Shown here piece after piece: positions 8,715-17,902 of a stretch of DNA of 64,000 nt. This DNA comes from Aquiflexum sp. TKW24L (GTDB lineage: Bacteria > Bacteroidota > Bacteroidia > Cytophagales > Cyclobacteriaceae), in contig NZ_JAMFLG010000004.1 of NCBI RefSeq assembly GCF_023502205.1, positions 62,001 through 126,000 of the forward strand. The letters run 5' to 3'. Position numbers and translations under genes: made by a program. Within the stretch, counting starts at the first letter, position 1; each line of letters opens with the position of its first letter. The notes beneath the pieces were generated by a model, which was not told the DNA's origin, searched no databases, and saw nothing but the letters and a program-made list of their open reading frames with translations.

Positions 8715-10256
8715 TCAATTCCAAACTGGATTTTGGATCAGGTTTTTGTTTGCATCCAATTCTGACTGAGGAATTGGGAATACTTCAGACATTCTACCTT
8801 TGTACACAGGGTTGTATGGAGGAACGGGGTCAGCGGTAGCTCTGTCATAGGCAGCCTTCACTTCTCCCCATCTTTTCACATCAAAGAATCTTAAACCTTC
8901 AAAAGCAAATTCCACCCTTCTTTCATGCCTTACTATTTGTATCAACTGCGTTTGATTCAAACCGGCACCTTCTACATTTTCAATCTTTGGCATGGAAACA
9001 CGTGCCCTAACCTGATTGACTAGGTCATATACCTCGCTAAATTGTCCTGTCTCGGCCAATGCCTCGGCTCTCATCAACAAAACATCTGCATACCTGATCA
9101 CATAGAAATCTTGTCCTCCCGGTGAACCTACCCCAATTCCTTCCGGTGATAGGTTGTTTCGGGTATATTTTTTTCTTGCAAATCTGGTTGCTGTATTGCC
9201 TTGAAAAGCTCTGTTTAAGTGAATTAAAAAGATATCACCTTGAAAATAAACGGTGGAGCCAAGTCTTGGATCTCTGTTAACTTTAATATTATTTGGATTA
9301 TAAAGAGGAGATTCATTGATTGGCAAGCCATCTGTACAATAGTAATCATTGACCAAATTCCTCATCGGCTGTTCATTGACTCTTGGAATTCCTTCAAAAG
9401 TAGCGGAGAATGTCTCGCCGTTATTGGATTGATTTTGGATAAATCTAACCGAAAACACAATTTCATTGGATAGCTCCCCGGCTTGGGAAAATAACTGACC
9501 GTAATTATTGTAGAGCCCATAACCCAATGACATCACCTCAGAGGTCAGGGTAATTACTTCTGCAAAATTCTTATTGTACAAATGGAATCTTGCAAGCAGA
9601 GAGAGAGCCGCTCCTTTGGTAGCATAGCCAAATTGATCAGCTGGGTACCTTTCGGGTAAAGAAGCAATGGCTGTTTGCAGATCTGCAATGATAGCAGTCT
9701 GCACCTCTGCATAGGTATTTTTAGGTACATATGCCTGTTCTAAAGTCTGCACTTCCAATATCAATGGTACATCCTCAAAGTAAACTGCAAGGTTGAAATA
9801 AAACATGGCCCGTAGGAAATGCGCCTGTCCCAGTAAAACTTTCCTTGCATCTTCAGTGATATTAGTACCGGATATCTGTTCAATGTTTTCTATAGCGGTA
9901 TTTGCTCTGCCTATACCTCTGTAATTAGCCGCCCAAAAAGCATTGAAATAAGCGTTGGATGGGTCTAATCTTCCTTCAACGAAGTTTCCCGGCCCTTCAA
10001 ATTTGTAGTTATTGTAAGCATTGTCTGCAAAGCAGTCATGCTGGGGGATTCCTGCCAGTGCATTAAGGTTGCCGCTGTAGAGTACCCTATCCTGCAATGC
10101 CGCATAAATGCCATTGACCCCTAGTTGCGCATCTGACTCACTCTGCCAGAAATTTCCTGAAGCCAATTCAGTCAGAGAGCCACGGTCCAGATAGTCCTCA
10201 GTACAAGCTGAGAATGCAAGGAGTACGATTAAAGTTATATATCTAAAATTTTTCAT
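8715..10256 (-). CDS. SusD/RagB family glycan-binding outer membrane lipoprotein
   Basis: A 513-residue SusD-like lipoprotein with signal MKNFRYITLIVLLAFSAC and lipidated Cys in the SAC lipobox. The N-terminal region (LTELASGNFWQSESDAQLGVNGIYAAL) and central TPR-like helices (GQAHFLRAMFYFNLAVYFEDVPLI) fit the family, as does the C-terminal RHERRVEFAFEGLRFFDVKRWGE block. The protein caps the SusC barrel at the cell surface and captures the glycan. It starts 5 bases after the susC stop, the classic SusCD arrangement, and is followed by a hairpin at 8662-8682. Confidence 0.95.
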   Translation of the reverse strand: MKNFRYITLIVLLAFSACTEDYLDRGSLTELASGNFWQSESDAQLGVNGIYAALQDRVLYSGNLNALAGIPQHDCFADNAYNNYKFEGPGNFVEGRLDPSNAYFNAFWAANYRGIGRANTAIENIEQISGTNITEDARKVLLGQAHFLRAMFYFNLAVYFEDVPLILEVQTLEQAYVPKNTYAEVQTAIIADLQTAIASLPERYPADQFGYATKGAALSLLARFHLYNKNFAEVITLTSEVMSLGYGLYNNYGQLFSQAGELSNEIVFSVRFIQNQSNNGETFSATFEGIPRVNEQPMRNLVNDYYCTDGLPINESPLYNPNNIKVNRDPRLGSTVYFQGDIFLIHLNRAFQGNTATRFARKKYTRNNLSPEGIGVGSPGGQDFYVIRYADVLLMRAEALAETGQFSEVYDLVNQVRARVSMPKIENVEGAGLNQTQLIQIVRHERRVEFAFEGLRFFDVKRWGEVKAAYDRATADPVPPYNPVYKGRMSEVFPIPQSELDANKNLIQNPVWN

Positions 10257-10261
10257 GACAA

Positions 10262-13200
10262 TTAAAATTTAAGGTTGATACCGGCAGTGTAAACTTTATA
10301 AAGAGGAGTGGTTCTATCTGTGTTGATTCCACTAGGTCTTTCAGGGTCAAAGTTTTTCACTTTGGTGAAGGTGAGCATGTTCTGACCACCCACGAATATT
10401 CTTGCTCTTTGGATCAAAACCCTTTGGGATATTGCAGCAGGCAGAGTGTAACCCAATTCCAGGTTTTTCAACCTCAAAAACGACATATCTTCAATGTAAA
10501 AAGAAGAAATAACCTGATTATTTACCCCTCCTAATTTTGGCAGTTCTGTCGAAGGGTTATCCGGTGTCCATCTGTCAAGCCAATAGGACAATGCATTGTT
10601 TCTGTCATCCAACATAGGTAGCTGACCGTTGCCGATCATCAGGCGATCTACTCGTCCGATTCCTTGGGCCAGGATCGATAGGTCAAAGTTTTTGAAACTC
10701 AATGCAGCATTGAAATTGTAAATCCATTTTGGAAAGGGATTTCCAATGATCACTCTGTCATCGGCATTTATCAATCCATCATCATTGATATCAGCATATC
10801 GGATATCTCCTGGTAAAGTAAGGTTACTTCCAAACTGGGTGGGTGCGCCATCCACTTCCTCTTGGGATTGAAAAATTCCAATCGCTTGGTATCCAAAAAA
10901 GGAATTGAAAGGCGCTCCAATTCGGATGATGTTGGTATTGGTAATGGTTTCTTCTCCTCCGGGACCCAGGTCGGTTACTTTATTATCCGCCATTCTGGTG
11001 ACATTGGCACCTAGATCCAATTTAAATCCTCCAAAATTCTGCCGGTAATTCACATTCAATTCCAATCCGCTGTTTTCCATTCCAGCTGCATTTTGTGCAG
11101 CCAAATTGGTCACGCCAATAGAACTTGGAATGGGGAAATTGGTGTAAAGAATGTCCGAACTGATTCTTTTGAAATAATCGGCTGTGAAGTTTACTTTGTT
11201 TTGCAACAAAGCGATATCCATTCCAATGTTATATTGCTCTATTGTCTCCCATGTGATGAAAGGATTAGCCAATGAAGTCAAAGCTACAGCTCCAACCACA
11301 GTACTTTGGCCTAAATGATAATCTAAACCTGTATTGTAAGTCTGCTCATAAATATAGTTTCCGATCCTGTCATTGCCACTTAGGCCCCAGCTAGCCCTAA
11401 CTTTCAAATCAGTTATCAAGTCGGAATTGGCTAAGAATTCTTCTCTCCCAAGATTCCAACCGGCAGATAATGATGGGAAAGTACCATACCTGTTATTTGG
11501 ACCAAATTTGGAAGAACCATCTTTTCTCAAATTGAACTCAAAGAGGTATTTGTCCTGAAAGTTATAATTCAATCTCCCAAAGAAAGACTGCCATGCTTCC
11601 TCAGACGCTCCCCCACTCACAGAAGGATTCAAAACACCGCCACCGTTAAACTCTTCAATATTATCTGTCGGGAATCCCTGAAGTGAACCTTGAAAACCAT
11701 CTACCTTATCATAAATGATGGCATGTCCCAATAATAATCCGAAGTTGTGAGAATCATTGAAAGATTTGGTATACCGAAGGATATTCTCATTCAATAATCT
11801 GTAGTTGAAGTTTTGGGTATTGCTTAAGGAGTTAATGATATTTTGATTTACAATCTGACCTTCCCAATCCCTTGTAGTCCTTGTTGGATTGAAATTGGAA
11901 ATGTTGGCAAAGTTGAGTACCAAACTTCCACTGGTTTCAAATTCTAATCCTTCTATTATTTTTGCACCTAAGCCGATTCTTTGGCTCAAATTGATGTTAT
12001 CATTCTCATAATTACCACGATTACCGGTTTCCAAAACATGGTTGATCGGAAAAGAAAAGTTGACATTTTGATACGAACCATCGACGAACGCAAGTTCTCC
12101 ATTGGGATAACGTACGGGAATGGTGGGTGAAGACCGTTGAAATTGATTGATGATACCTGTTTCGCCTGTGATGGCATCAGCACCTCCATTTGGTCCTACA
12201 AACCTGGACCAAAAAGCATTGGTTACATTGGTAACTTTTAACCACTTGTTGGGTGTTGAAGTCAAGTTGATACCCAAATTATATCTTTCATTTTGGAATT
12301 TTCCCTGAACAACCGCTTCCTGATTGAGATAGCCCAAAGAAACCCTATAAGTAGTGTTTTCTCCTCCGCCTGAAAATGAGAGGTAATGGTTTTGGATCGG
12401 GGCATCTCTAAGGGCGACATCCGCCCAATTGGTATTGGCAAATCTTTCGGGAGAAGATCCATTTCGGATTGCATTGATATCTGCTTCAGAATATCTCAAT
12501 GGCGAATTCACGCCGTTTACATTGATATCGCGTTCATTCCTCAACAGTGCATAATCAACCCCATCTAAATACTGGGGAACCACCGTCACCCTTTGAAAAC
12601 CAATGAAGTTATTATAATCCACCGAGAAGCTACCTTTAGTTCCTTTCTTGGTAGTCACCACGATGACGCCATTGGCACCCCTTGCACCATAGATAGCAGC
12701 AGCGGAGGCATCTTTAAGAACTGATATGCTTTCGATATCAGATGGTGCTAGATTATTGAATTCCCTAAGGCTTTCATACTGTATGTTATCGATGACGACC
12801 AAAGGATTTGAGCCACCGAATGTCCCGATACCACGGATGATTACAGAGGATTGGTCTCCACCCGGTAATCCACTTGATTGGGTCAGCTGAACACCTGAAA
12901 ATCTTCCGTACATCAATTGCGCTGAATTGGTTACAGGTTGATTGACGGCGTCATCGAAACGCACCGTTTCCACCGCTCCTGTAAGGTTAAGCTTCTTTTG
13001 CTCTCCATAACCCACCACCACAAACTCATCCAAAAGTGCCTCGCTTTCTTTTAGGTTTATATTGATGGTTGATTGGTTTCCAACTTGAATTTCTTGTGGC
13101 TCGTATCCGATAAAGCTGAATACTAATATAGATTCAGAAGATGGCACATCGAGCTTGAATTTGCCATCGATATCAGTGACCGTTCCACGGTTAGTACCTT

Positions 13201-13396
13201 TGACGGTGATTGCCACTCCAGGCATCCCATCGGCTTCGGTTTGGGAAGTTACAGTTCCCGAAACCTGTCTGCCCTGCTGAAAGGCCTCGGCTTGATAAGC
13301 TATACCAATAAATATGGGTAAGATTAAGCATAGACTCTTTCGCCAGCAATGCGAAAGATAACTATCAAGTCGACTCTGGGTAAATGATGAGTACAT
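10262..13396 (-). CDS. SusC/RagA family TonB-dependent outer membrane transporter
   Basis: About 1044 residues. Start at 13396 (MYSSFTQSRLDSYLSHCWRK...) gives a basic N-terminus and a hydrophobic signal segment; an upstream in-frame start adds 17 uncharacteristic residues. An N-terminal carboxypeptidase-like beta-sandwich (SGTVTSQTEADGMPGVAITV) is followed by the TonB box region (VVVGYGEQKKLNLTGAV), the plug (VLKDASAAAIYGARGANGVI) and a long beta-barrel ending in INLKF. It imports oligosaccharides with energy from TonB. It is the first gene of the operon, and its upstream region carries a candidate HTCS site. Confidence 0.97.
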   Translation of the reverse strand: MYSSFTQSRLDSYLSHCWRKSLCLILPIFIGIAYQAEAFQQGRQVSGTVTSQTEADGMPGVAITVKGTNRGTVTDIDGKFKLDVPSSESILVFSFIGYEPQEIQVGNQSTININLKESEALLDEFVVVGYGEQKKLNLTGAVETVRFDDAVNQPVTNSAQLMYGRFSGVQLTQSSGLPGGDQSSVIIRGIGTFGGSNPLVVIDNIQYESLREFNNLAPSDIESISVLKDASAAAIYGARGANGVIVVTTKKGTKGSFSVDYNNFIGFQRVTVVPQYLDGVDYALLRNERDINVNGVNSPLRYSEADINAIRNGSSPERFANTNWADVALRDAPIQNHYLSFSGGGENTTYRVSLGYLNQEAVVQGKFQNERYNLGINLTSTPNKWLKVTNVTNAFWSRFVGPNGGADAITGETGIINQFQRSSPTIPVRYPNGELAFVDGSYQNVNFSFPINHVLETGNRGNYENDNINLSQRIGLGAKIIEGLEFETSGSLVLNFANISNFNPTRTTRDWEGQIVNQNIINSLSNTQNFNYRLLNENILRYTKSFNDSHNFGLLLGHAIIYDKVDGFQGSLQGFPTDNIEEFNGGGVLNPSVSGGASEEAWQSFFGRLNYNFQDKYLFEFNLRKDGSSKFGPNNRYGTFPSLSAGWNLGREEFLANSDLITDLKVRASWGLSGNDRIGNYIYEQTYNTGLDYHLGQSTVVGAVALTSLANPFITWETIEQYNIGMDIALLQNKVNFTADYFKRISSDILYTNFPIPSSIGVTNLAAQNAAGMENSGLELNVNYRQNFGGFKLDLGANVTRMADNKVTDLGPGGEETITNTNIIRIGAPFNSFFGYQAIGIFQSQEEVDGAPTQFGSNLTLPGDIRYADINDDGLINADDRVIIGNPFPKWIYNFNAALSFKNFDLSILAQGIGRVDRLMIGNGQLPMLDDRNNALSYWLDRWTPDNPSTELPKLGGVNNQVISSFYIEDMSFLRLKNLELGYTLPAAISQRVLIQRARIFVGGQNMLTFTKVKNFDPERPSGINTDRTTPLYKVYTAGINLKF

Positions 13397-13495
13397 AGAT
13401 ATTATTTTAGGTTTATTATAGTTGTCATGGATATTTTCCACAACCAAATATCTTTTTTAACCTTCTATTTTGATGGTATCAATCATTCAACATAG

Positions 13496-13510
13496 GGGTG
13501 AAATCAATCA
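13496..13510 (-). promoter_or_regulatory. Candidate HTCS-binding site upstream of susC
   Basis: The 15-base element (plus strand GGGTGAAATCAATCA) is identical to 17761-17775. It lies 100-114 bases upstream of the susC start, a normal place for an HTCS operator. Reading toward susC, TGATTGATTTCACCC is followed 25 bases later by TGATTGATACC, giving a direct repeat of the TGATTGAT half-site. This is compatible with an AraC-type dimer but is not proven. Confidence 0.45.
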
Positions 13511-13522
13511 TAATCAAAAAAA

Positions 13523-13548
13523 AGCCTCCCAAGTAGGTTTGGGAGGCT
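13523..13548 (-). terminator. Rho-independent terminator of the HTCS gene
   Basis: A 9-bp stem (AGCCTCCCA / TGGGAGGCT) with an 8-base loop, followed on the minus strand by a T-run (A-run at 13516-13523). It sits 5 bases after the HTCS stop and separates the regulator from the susC promoter. Confidence 0.85.
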
Positions 13549-13552
13549 ACAA

Positions 13553-16500
13553 TTAAAGCAATTTAATCCCTTCAAATATCTTATTCTTATATTCTGAGGG
13601 AAGGCATCCAAATTGTTGTTCAAAAGAATTTTTGAAGTATTTGTAATCATTGAATCCTGATTCGTGTGCGACTTGGCTGAGTTTTGTATCAGATTGGAGA
13701 ATCAATTCTGCAGCTTTTTTAAGCTTGATCGATCTGATAAACCCTGTAAGCGACAATCCAGTCAGCGATTTGATTTTCCGAAACAGGGTGGACTGACTCA
13801 TAAATAGCTGGTCTACCATTGTTTCAATTCCAAATCCCTCATTTTGAAGATTGTCATTGACCAATTGGATTGCTTTTTCAATAAACTCTGCATCAAGGCT
13901 GGATTCCTGCACATTTTCGGTATTCGGTTGGAACCTGACCTTATTGAAGAAGTACTCACGCAACTTTTTCCTGTTTTCCAAGATGTTGTTGATTCTTGTC
14001 TTTACAATCCCGGGGTTAAAAGGTTTGGTAATATAGTCCTCTGCTCCGGTCTGAAGACCATCCATTTCATAATCAAGTGAAGTCCGTGCAGTCAATAGGA
14101 TAACGGGAATATGGGAAGTGGTCATTTGGTTTTTGACCTCACGACATAATCTTATCCCATCCATATTTGGCATCATTACATCACTGATGATCAAATCAGG
14201 CATCTCCTTATTTATCATAGAAAGTGCCTCCATGCCATCTGAAGCCTCCAAAATCTCATAGTCAGCTTCTAGGAGAGTTTTTAGGTAATGTCGGATGTCC
14301 TCATTGTCATCTGCAACCAAAATGGTTAAAGGCTTCGCTTCTTTGGGATCCTCTACCGTTCCGATTATTTCATAAGAATGATCCTCCTCCGCTATGCCAT
14401 CTGCAAATCCAAAATCAAATAGTTGGATTTCTTCGGTTTTGACAGCTGTGCTGATTGGCAAGGCCACGACAAATGAAGTGCCTTCATTTATTTTACTTTC
14501 CACAGAAATATTACCGCCGTGCAGGTCGATGATGTTTTTGGTGAATGCCAAACCTACCCCACTTCCAATCATACTTGTCGGTTCTGCTTGCTGAACCTGA
14601 AAGAACCGGTTAAATACTTTCTCTTGGTTTTCCTCAGAAAGCCCGATTCCGTTATCAGAAACCGTCAGTAGAACTTTGTTTTCAGTAACCTTGACCGAAA
14701 GTTTGACTTCTCCTGCATCTTTGGTGTATTTAAAGGCATTGGACAGCAGGTTAAAGACTACAATTTCCATTTGATTTCTATCAAAATCCATCCGAAACTT
14801 AGCAGAATTACTTTCAAAGCTATAATTGACTTTTTTCTTGGAGGCTATATTTTTAAAGCTTTGGAATATCTCTTCAGCAAATGCCACAATATCTCCGTTG
14901 CTTAGCTTTAACCTCAAAAGCCCATGCTCTGATTTTCTAAAATCCAGCAATTGATTTATCAGATTGAGCATTCTTTTGGAATTGGTTTCGATGAGCGTCA
15001 ATTTTTCCTTGACAGTGGTATCGAGATCAAAGGATTCAATCAATTCGGTTACCGGACTCAGGATCAGGGTCAATGGGGTCCTAAATTCATGAGAGATATT
15101 TGTAAAAAATGTAATTTTTGCTTCGTTGAGTTCGTGCTCTTTTTCTTTTTCTATTTGAATAATTCTGAGTTCAGCTTCCAATCTCGCCTTTCTTCTAGAG
15201 ATGGATCTGATCAAAAATATCATACCTATGGCAATCAAAAAATAAATAACATAAGCATACCAAGAAAACCAAGGGGGCGTAGCAATTTGAATTAAAAGTT
15301 TTCTCTCAGGGCTCCAATCTTGGTTATTCCTGCTTGCCTTGACCGATAGTTCGTAATCACCGGGTCTCAATCCGGTAAAGTTGATTTCGTTTTTGACTCC
15401 GATATTTACCCATTCTTCATTTAGTCCTGACAGCTTATAGGCATAGGTAATATTATCAGGCCCATAAAAATCATTAGCGGCAAAGCTCAGGGAAAGATGG
15501 TTTTGGGCATAGTCCAAATTTATTTTGTCCGTGTTTTGGATTGATTGGTGGAGGACAACTTCTCCCTCAACTGTTTCCCCTACCTGAAGTGGCTTGTTAT
15601 TCACGACCAGTTTTGTCAGGACAATATCCGGAATATTGAATTTGTCAGAGATTTTTTCGGGATCAAATGAGATTATCCCGTTGGATCCTCCAAAATATAC
15701 CTGCCCATTCTGGTCAGTTAGTGAAGACCCGATATGGAAAGACTTAATCATCACACCGTCTTCCCTATCATAGTTGATGAAATTCTTCTTATCCTTTTGG
15801 TACCTAGTTATGGATGTAGTGGTACTCAACCACAAATTCCCATTTTTATCCTCTTCAATGGCGCAGATAAAATCATTGATCAACGCATTGTTTCTGTCGA
15901 AAAATTCGTCTAATACAAGCTTCCTGTCCCTGAAAGACAGAATCCCCAATCCTGTGGGTGTTCCGATATATATCTTATTGTTGCTGAGGTGAAGGTCATT
16001 GATAATAAGACTTGAAATCTGCTCCTTCAATAAGCTTGGCTGGTTAAAAAATCGGTCATTCACCGGATCATAAAGATTTAACCCTGCATAGGTGGCAAGC
16101 CAGATATTCCCGCCACTATCTTCTTTGACATGACTGATCCTGTTGTTGTCTAGAATTCTATGTTGCTCGGATTCTGAATATACTTTGAGCGATCGAAGTT
16201 GGGGGTCATCCACAAAATCCGTCATTTTCAGACCCCTTTCCTGTGTCCCGATCCAAAGTCTGTTTTTTGAATCAAGTAAGATTGCTGTTACTTTCTCATT
16301 GGGTAGTGCTCTGAATGCCCCATTAAAATCTTTGTCTTTGACGATATAAATCCCTAAGGCAGTTCCAATAAAAAGCGTGTTGTCTTTTTCAAAGAATGTA
16401 TTGACTTTCGCATTTACGATTTGGGAGATTTTATCAAACTGTTCCAGGTTATCGCTTACATACAACCCTTCAGTCACTGTGCCTTTATAGAGTTTGTTTT

Positions 16501-17581
16501 CTTTGTCCTTGTAAATGGAAATAATGTTTTGATCAATTTGGTTTTCCCCTCCATCGGCAGTAATCAACCTAAAACCTTTATTGGGATAGAGAATGAGAAC
16601 GCCCCCATGGGACGTAGCAAGCCATGCAATGCCATTCCGGTCAATGTCAATATCCAAAATAATTGAATAATTGACATTGTCAAAATTGCTGCCTTGAGGG
16701 TTGGTATTGATTCTTTCGAATTTGGTGATTTCGGGATCGCTGATATACAATCCATCTCCCCAGCTTCCCAACCATAATCTTTGCTTGCTGTCAATCGCCA
16801 AAGATTTGACAAACCTTGCCTCCAAGTCAATCGGATGTTGGGAAACCAACTGTGTCTCAAAATCAAAACTCCCCAATCTCACTTTCTTTCCTGAATTGCC
16901 AACCATCCAAAGCTTGTTTCTGACTACATCTTCTATGATGTTGAACATTAAATTTTCTACGGGAAATTTGAGAAGTCTAGATTCAGATGGATCAAACTTG
17001 TGAAGTGTATGTCCCGAAATAAACCAAACATTTTCGTGTCTGTCTTTAATGATTTTATAAACGGGTCCGGTCATCGGGTAATGGACTATCATTTTATCCA
17101 CTTGAGGGTCTATCACATATACACCGTTTCCCCAGGTACCAATCCAGATATTACCATCTCCTCCCTGGGAGATTGAGATGGCTCTTGGTTTTTTATTTGG
17201 CAAACTGGAAAAAACATGGTTAAGACTTCTGATGTCATTTGTTTTGGTATTTAAAACAGAAATACCACCCTCCTTAGTGCCTATCCAGATGTTGTTCAGG
17301 TTATCTTTAAAAAGGGTTTCAATGTTCTCATTTTCCAATTCCGGATAATCTCTTCCGGGCCGGAATCCGGTAAAATCATAGCCATCAAATTTTGAAAAGC
17401 CACCTTCTGTAGCGAAGTACTTGAAATTGTAATCATCACTGACTGTCTTGGTTACAAAATTGCTCAACAGTCCTTTTCGGACATCAATAAAATCAATGGA
17501 AAATTCTTCGTTTCTCTTATTTTGGCCAAAGGCCAAAATAGTAAGAGTCAAAAAAAGGGTAAGGGATAACAGCCTTTTCAT
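13553..17581 (-). CDS. Hybrid two-component system regulator (HTCS) of the sulfated-glycan PUL
   Basis: This 1342-residue one-protein two-component system starts with a signal peptide (MKRLLSLTLFLTLTILAFGQ). A periplasmic sensor made of about 14 propeller repeats (NIWIGTKEGGISVL, NIWIGTWGNGVYVI, RLWIGTQERGL and similar) follows, then a Y_Y_Y domain (ITYAYKLSGLNEEWV) and one membrane helix near 770-790 (WYAYVIYFLIAIGMIFLI). A histidine kinase comes next (ISHEFRTPLTLIL, His831) with an HATPase (DNGIGLSEE, GSGVGLAF). A receiver domain (IISDVMMPNMDG, Asp1134) and a C-terminal AraC-type helix-turn-helix (SQVAHESGFNDYKYFKNSFEQQFG) complete it. It probably senses an oligosaccharide in the periplasm and activates the PUL. 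It is transcribed alone. Confidence 0.96.
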   Translation of the reverse strand: MKRLLSLTLFLTLTILAFGQNKRNEEFSIDFIDVRKGLLSNFVTKTVSDDYNFKYFATEGGFSKFDGYDFTGFRPGRDYPELENENIETLFKDNLNNIWIGTKEGGISVLNTKTNDIRSLNHVFSSLPNKKPRAISISQGGDGNIWIGTWGNGVYVIDPQVDKMIVHYPMTGPVYKIIKDRHENVWFISGHTLHKFDPSESRLLKFPVENLMFNIIEDVVRNKLWMVGNSGKKVRLGSFDFETQLVSQHPIDLEARFVKSLAIDSKQRLWLGSWGDGLYISDPEITKFERINTNPQGSNFDNVNYSIILDIDIDRNGIAWLATSHGGVLILYPNKGFRLITADGGENQIDQNIISIYKDKENKLYKGTVTEGLYVSDNLEQFDKISQIVNAKVNTFFEKDNTLFIGTALGIYIVKDKDFNGAFRALPNEKVTAILLDSKNRLWIGTQERGLKMTDFVDDPQLRSLKVYSESEQHRILDNNRISHVKEDSGGNIWLATYAGLNLYDPVNDRFFNQPSLLKEQISSLIINDLHLSNNKIYIGTPTGLGILSFRDRKLVLDEFFDRNNALINDFICAIEEDKNGNLWLSTTTSITRYQKDKKNFINYDREDGVMIKSFHIGSSLTDQNGQVYFGGSNGIISFDPEKISDKFNIPDIVLTKLVVNNKPLQVGETVEGEVVLHQSIQNTDKINLDYAQNHLSLSFAANDFYGPDNITYAYKLSGLNEEWVNIGVKNEINFTGLRPGDYELSVKASRNNQDWSPERKLLIQIATPPWFSWYAYVIYFLIAIGMIFLIRSISRRKARLEAELRIIQIEKEKEHELNEAKITFFTNISHEFRTPLTLILSPVTELIESFDLDTTVKEKLTLIETNSKRMLNLINQLLDFRKSEHGLLRLKLSNGDIVAFAEEIFQSFKNIASKKKVNYSFESNSAKFRMDFDRNQMEIVVFNLLSNAFKYTKDAGEVKLSVKVTENKVLLTVSDNGIGLSEENQEKVFNRFFQVQQAEPTSMIGSGVGLAFTKNIIDLHGGNISVESKINEGTSFVVALPISTAVKTEEIQLFDFGFADGIAEEDHSYEIIGTVEDPKEAKPLTILVADDNEDIRHYLKTLLEADYEILEASDGMEALSMINKEMPDLIISDVMMPNMDGIRLCREVKNQMTTSHIPVILLTARTSLDYEMDGLQTGAEDYITKPFNPGIVKTRINNILENRKKLREYFFNKVRFQPNTENVQESSLDAEFIEKAIQLVNDNLQNEGFGIETMVDQLFMSQSTLFRKIKSLTGLSLTGFIRSIKLKKAAELILQSDTKLSQVAHESGFNDYKYFKNSFEQQFGCLPSEYKNKIFEGIKLL

Positions 17582-17902
17582 GAATATTCTGGGTATAATG
17601 GGTCAATAATCTAACGGTTTTGAAATTAAAACCGGGATTGGGTGATGCTTAATTTCAAGTTAACAATCAGGCTCGATTACAGCAAGTGTTATTCTGTAAA
17701 CCCCCCGCAGGTATTTTTAAGATATCAATAACAAGGTATAATGAAATCAAAATGTTTGATGGGTGAAATCAATCAACTGTTAGGGCAATTCGACCAAATA
17801 GCAATACAGAAAATACCTTAAATTGATTTGTATCCGAATTCACGCTATTATTGATAGGATAAACTATTTGAGAAAATCCAGTTCAGCCATTCGTCCAGAA
17901 AT
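17582..17902. promoter_or_regulatory. Divergent intergenic region between HTCS and the third sulfatase
   Basis: These 321 bases separate the minus-strand HTCS gene from the plus-strand sulfatase and must hold both promoters. The only structure I can single out is the repeated element at 17761-17775. I see no open frame or strong hairpin. Confidence 0.6.
17761..17775. promoter_or_regulatory. Candidate HTCS-binding site in the HTCS/sulfatase intergenic region
   Basis: GGGTGAAATCAATCA on the plus strand is an exact 15-base match to 13496-13510. It ends 127 bases before the sulfatase start and lies 180 bases upstream of the HTCS start, so it could act on either gene. On the minus strand a related TTGATTTCATTA half-site follows about 25 bases further on. 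Confidence 0.45.
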
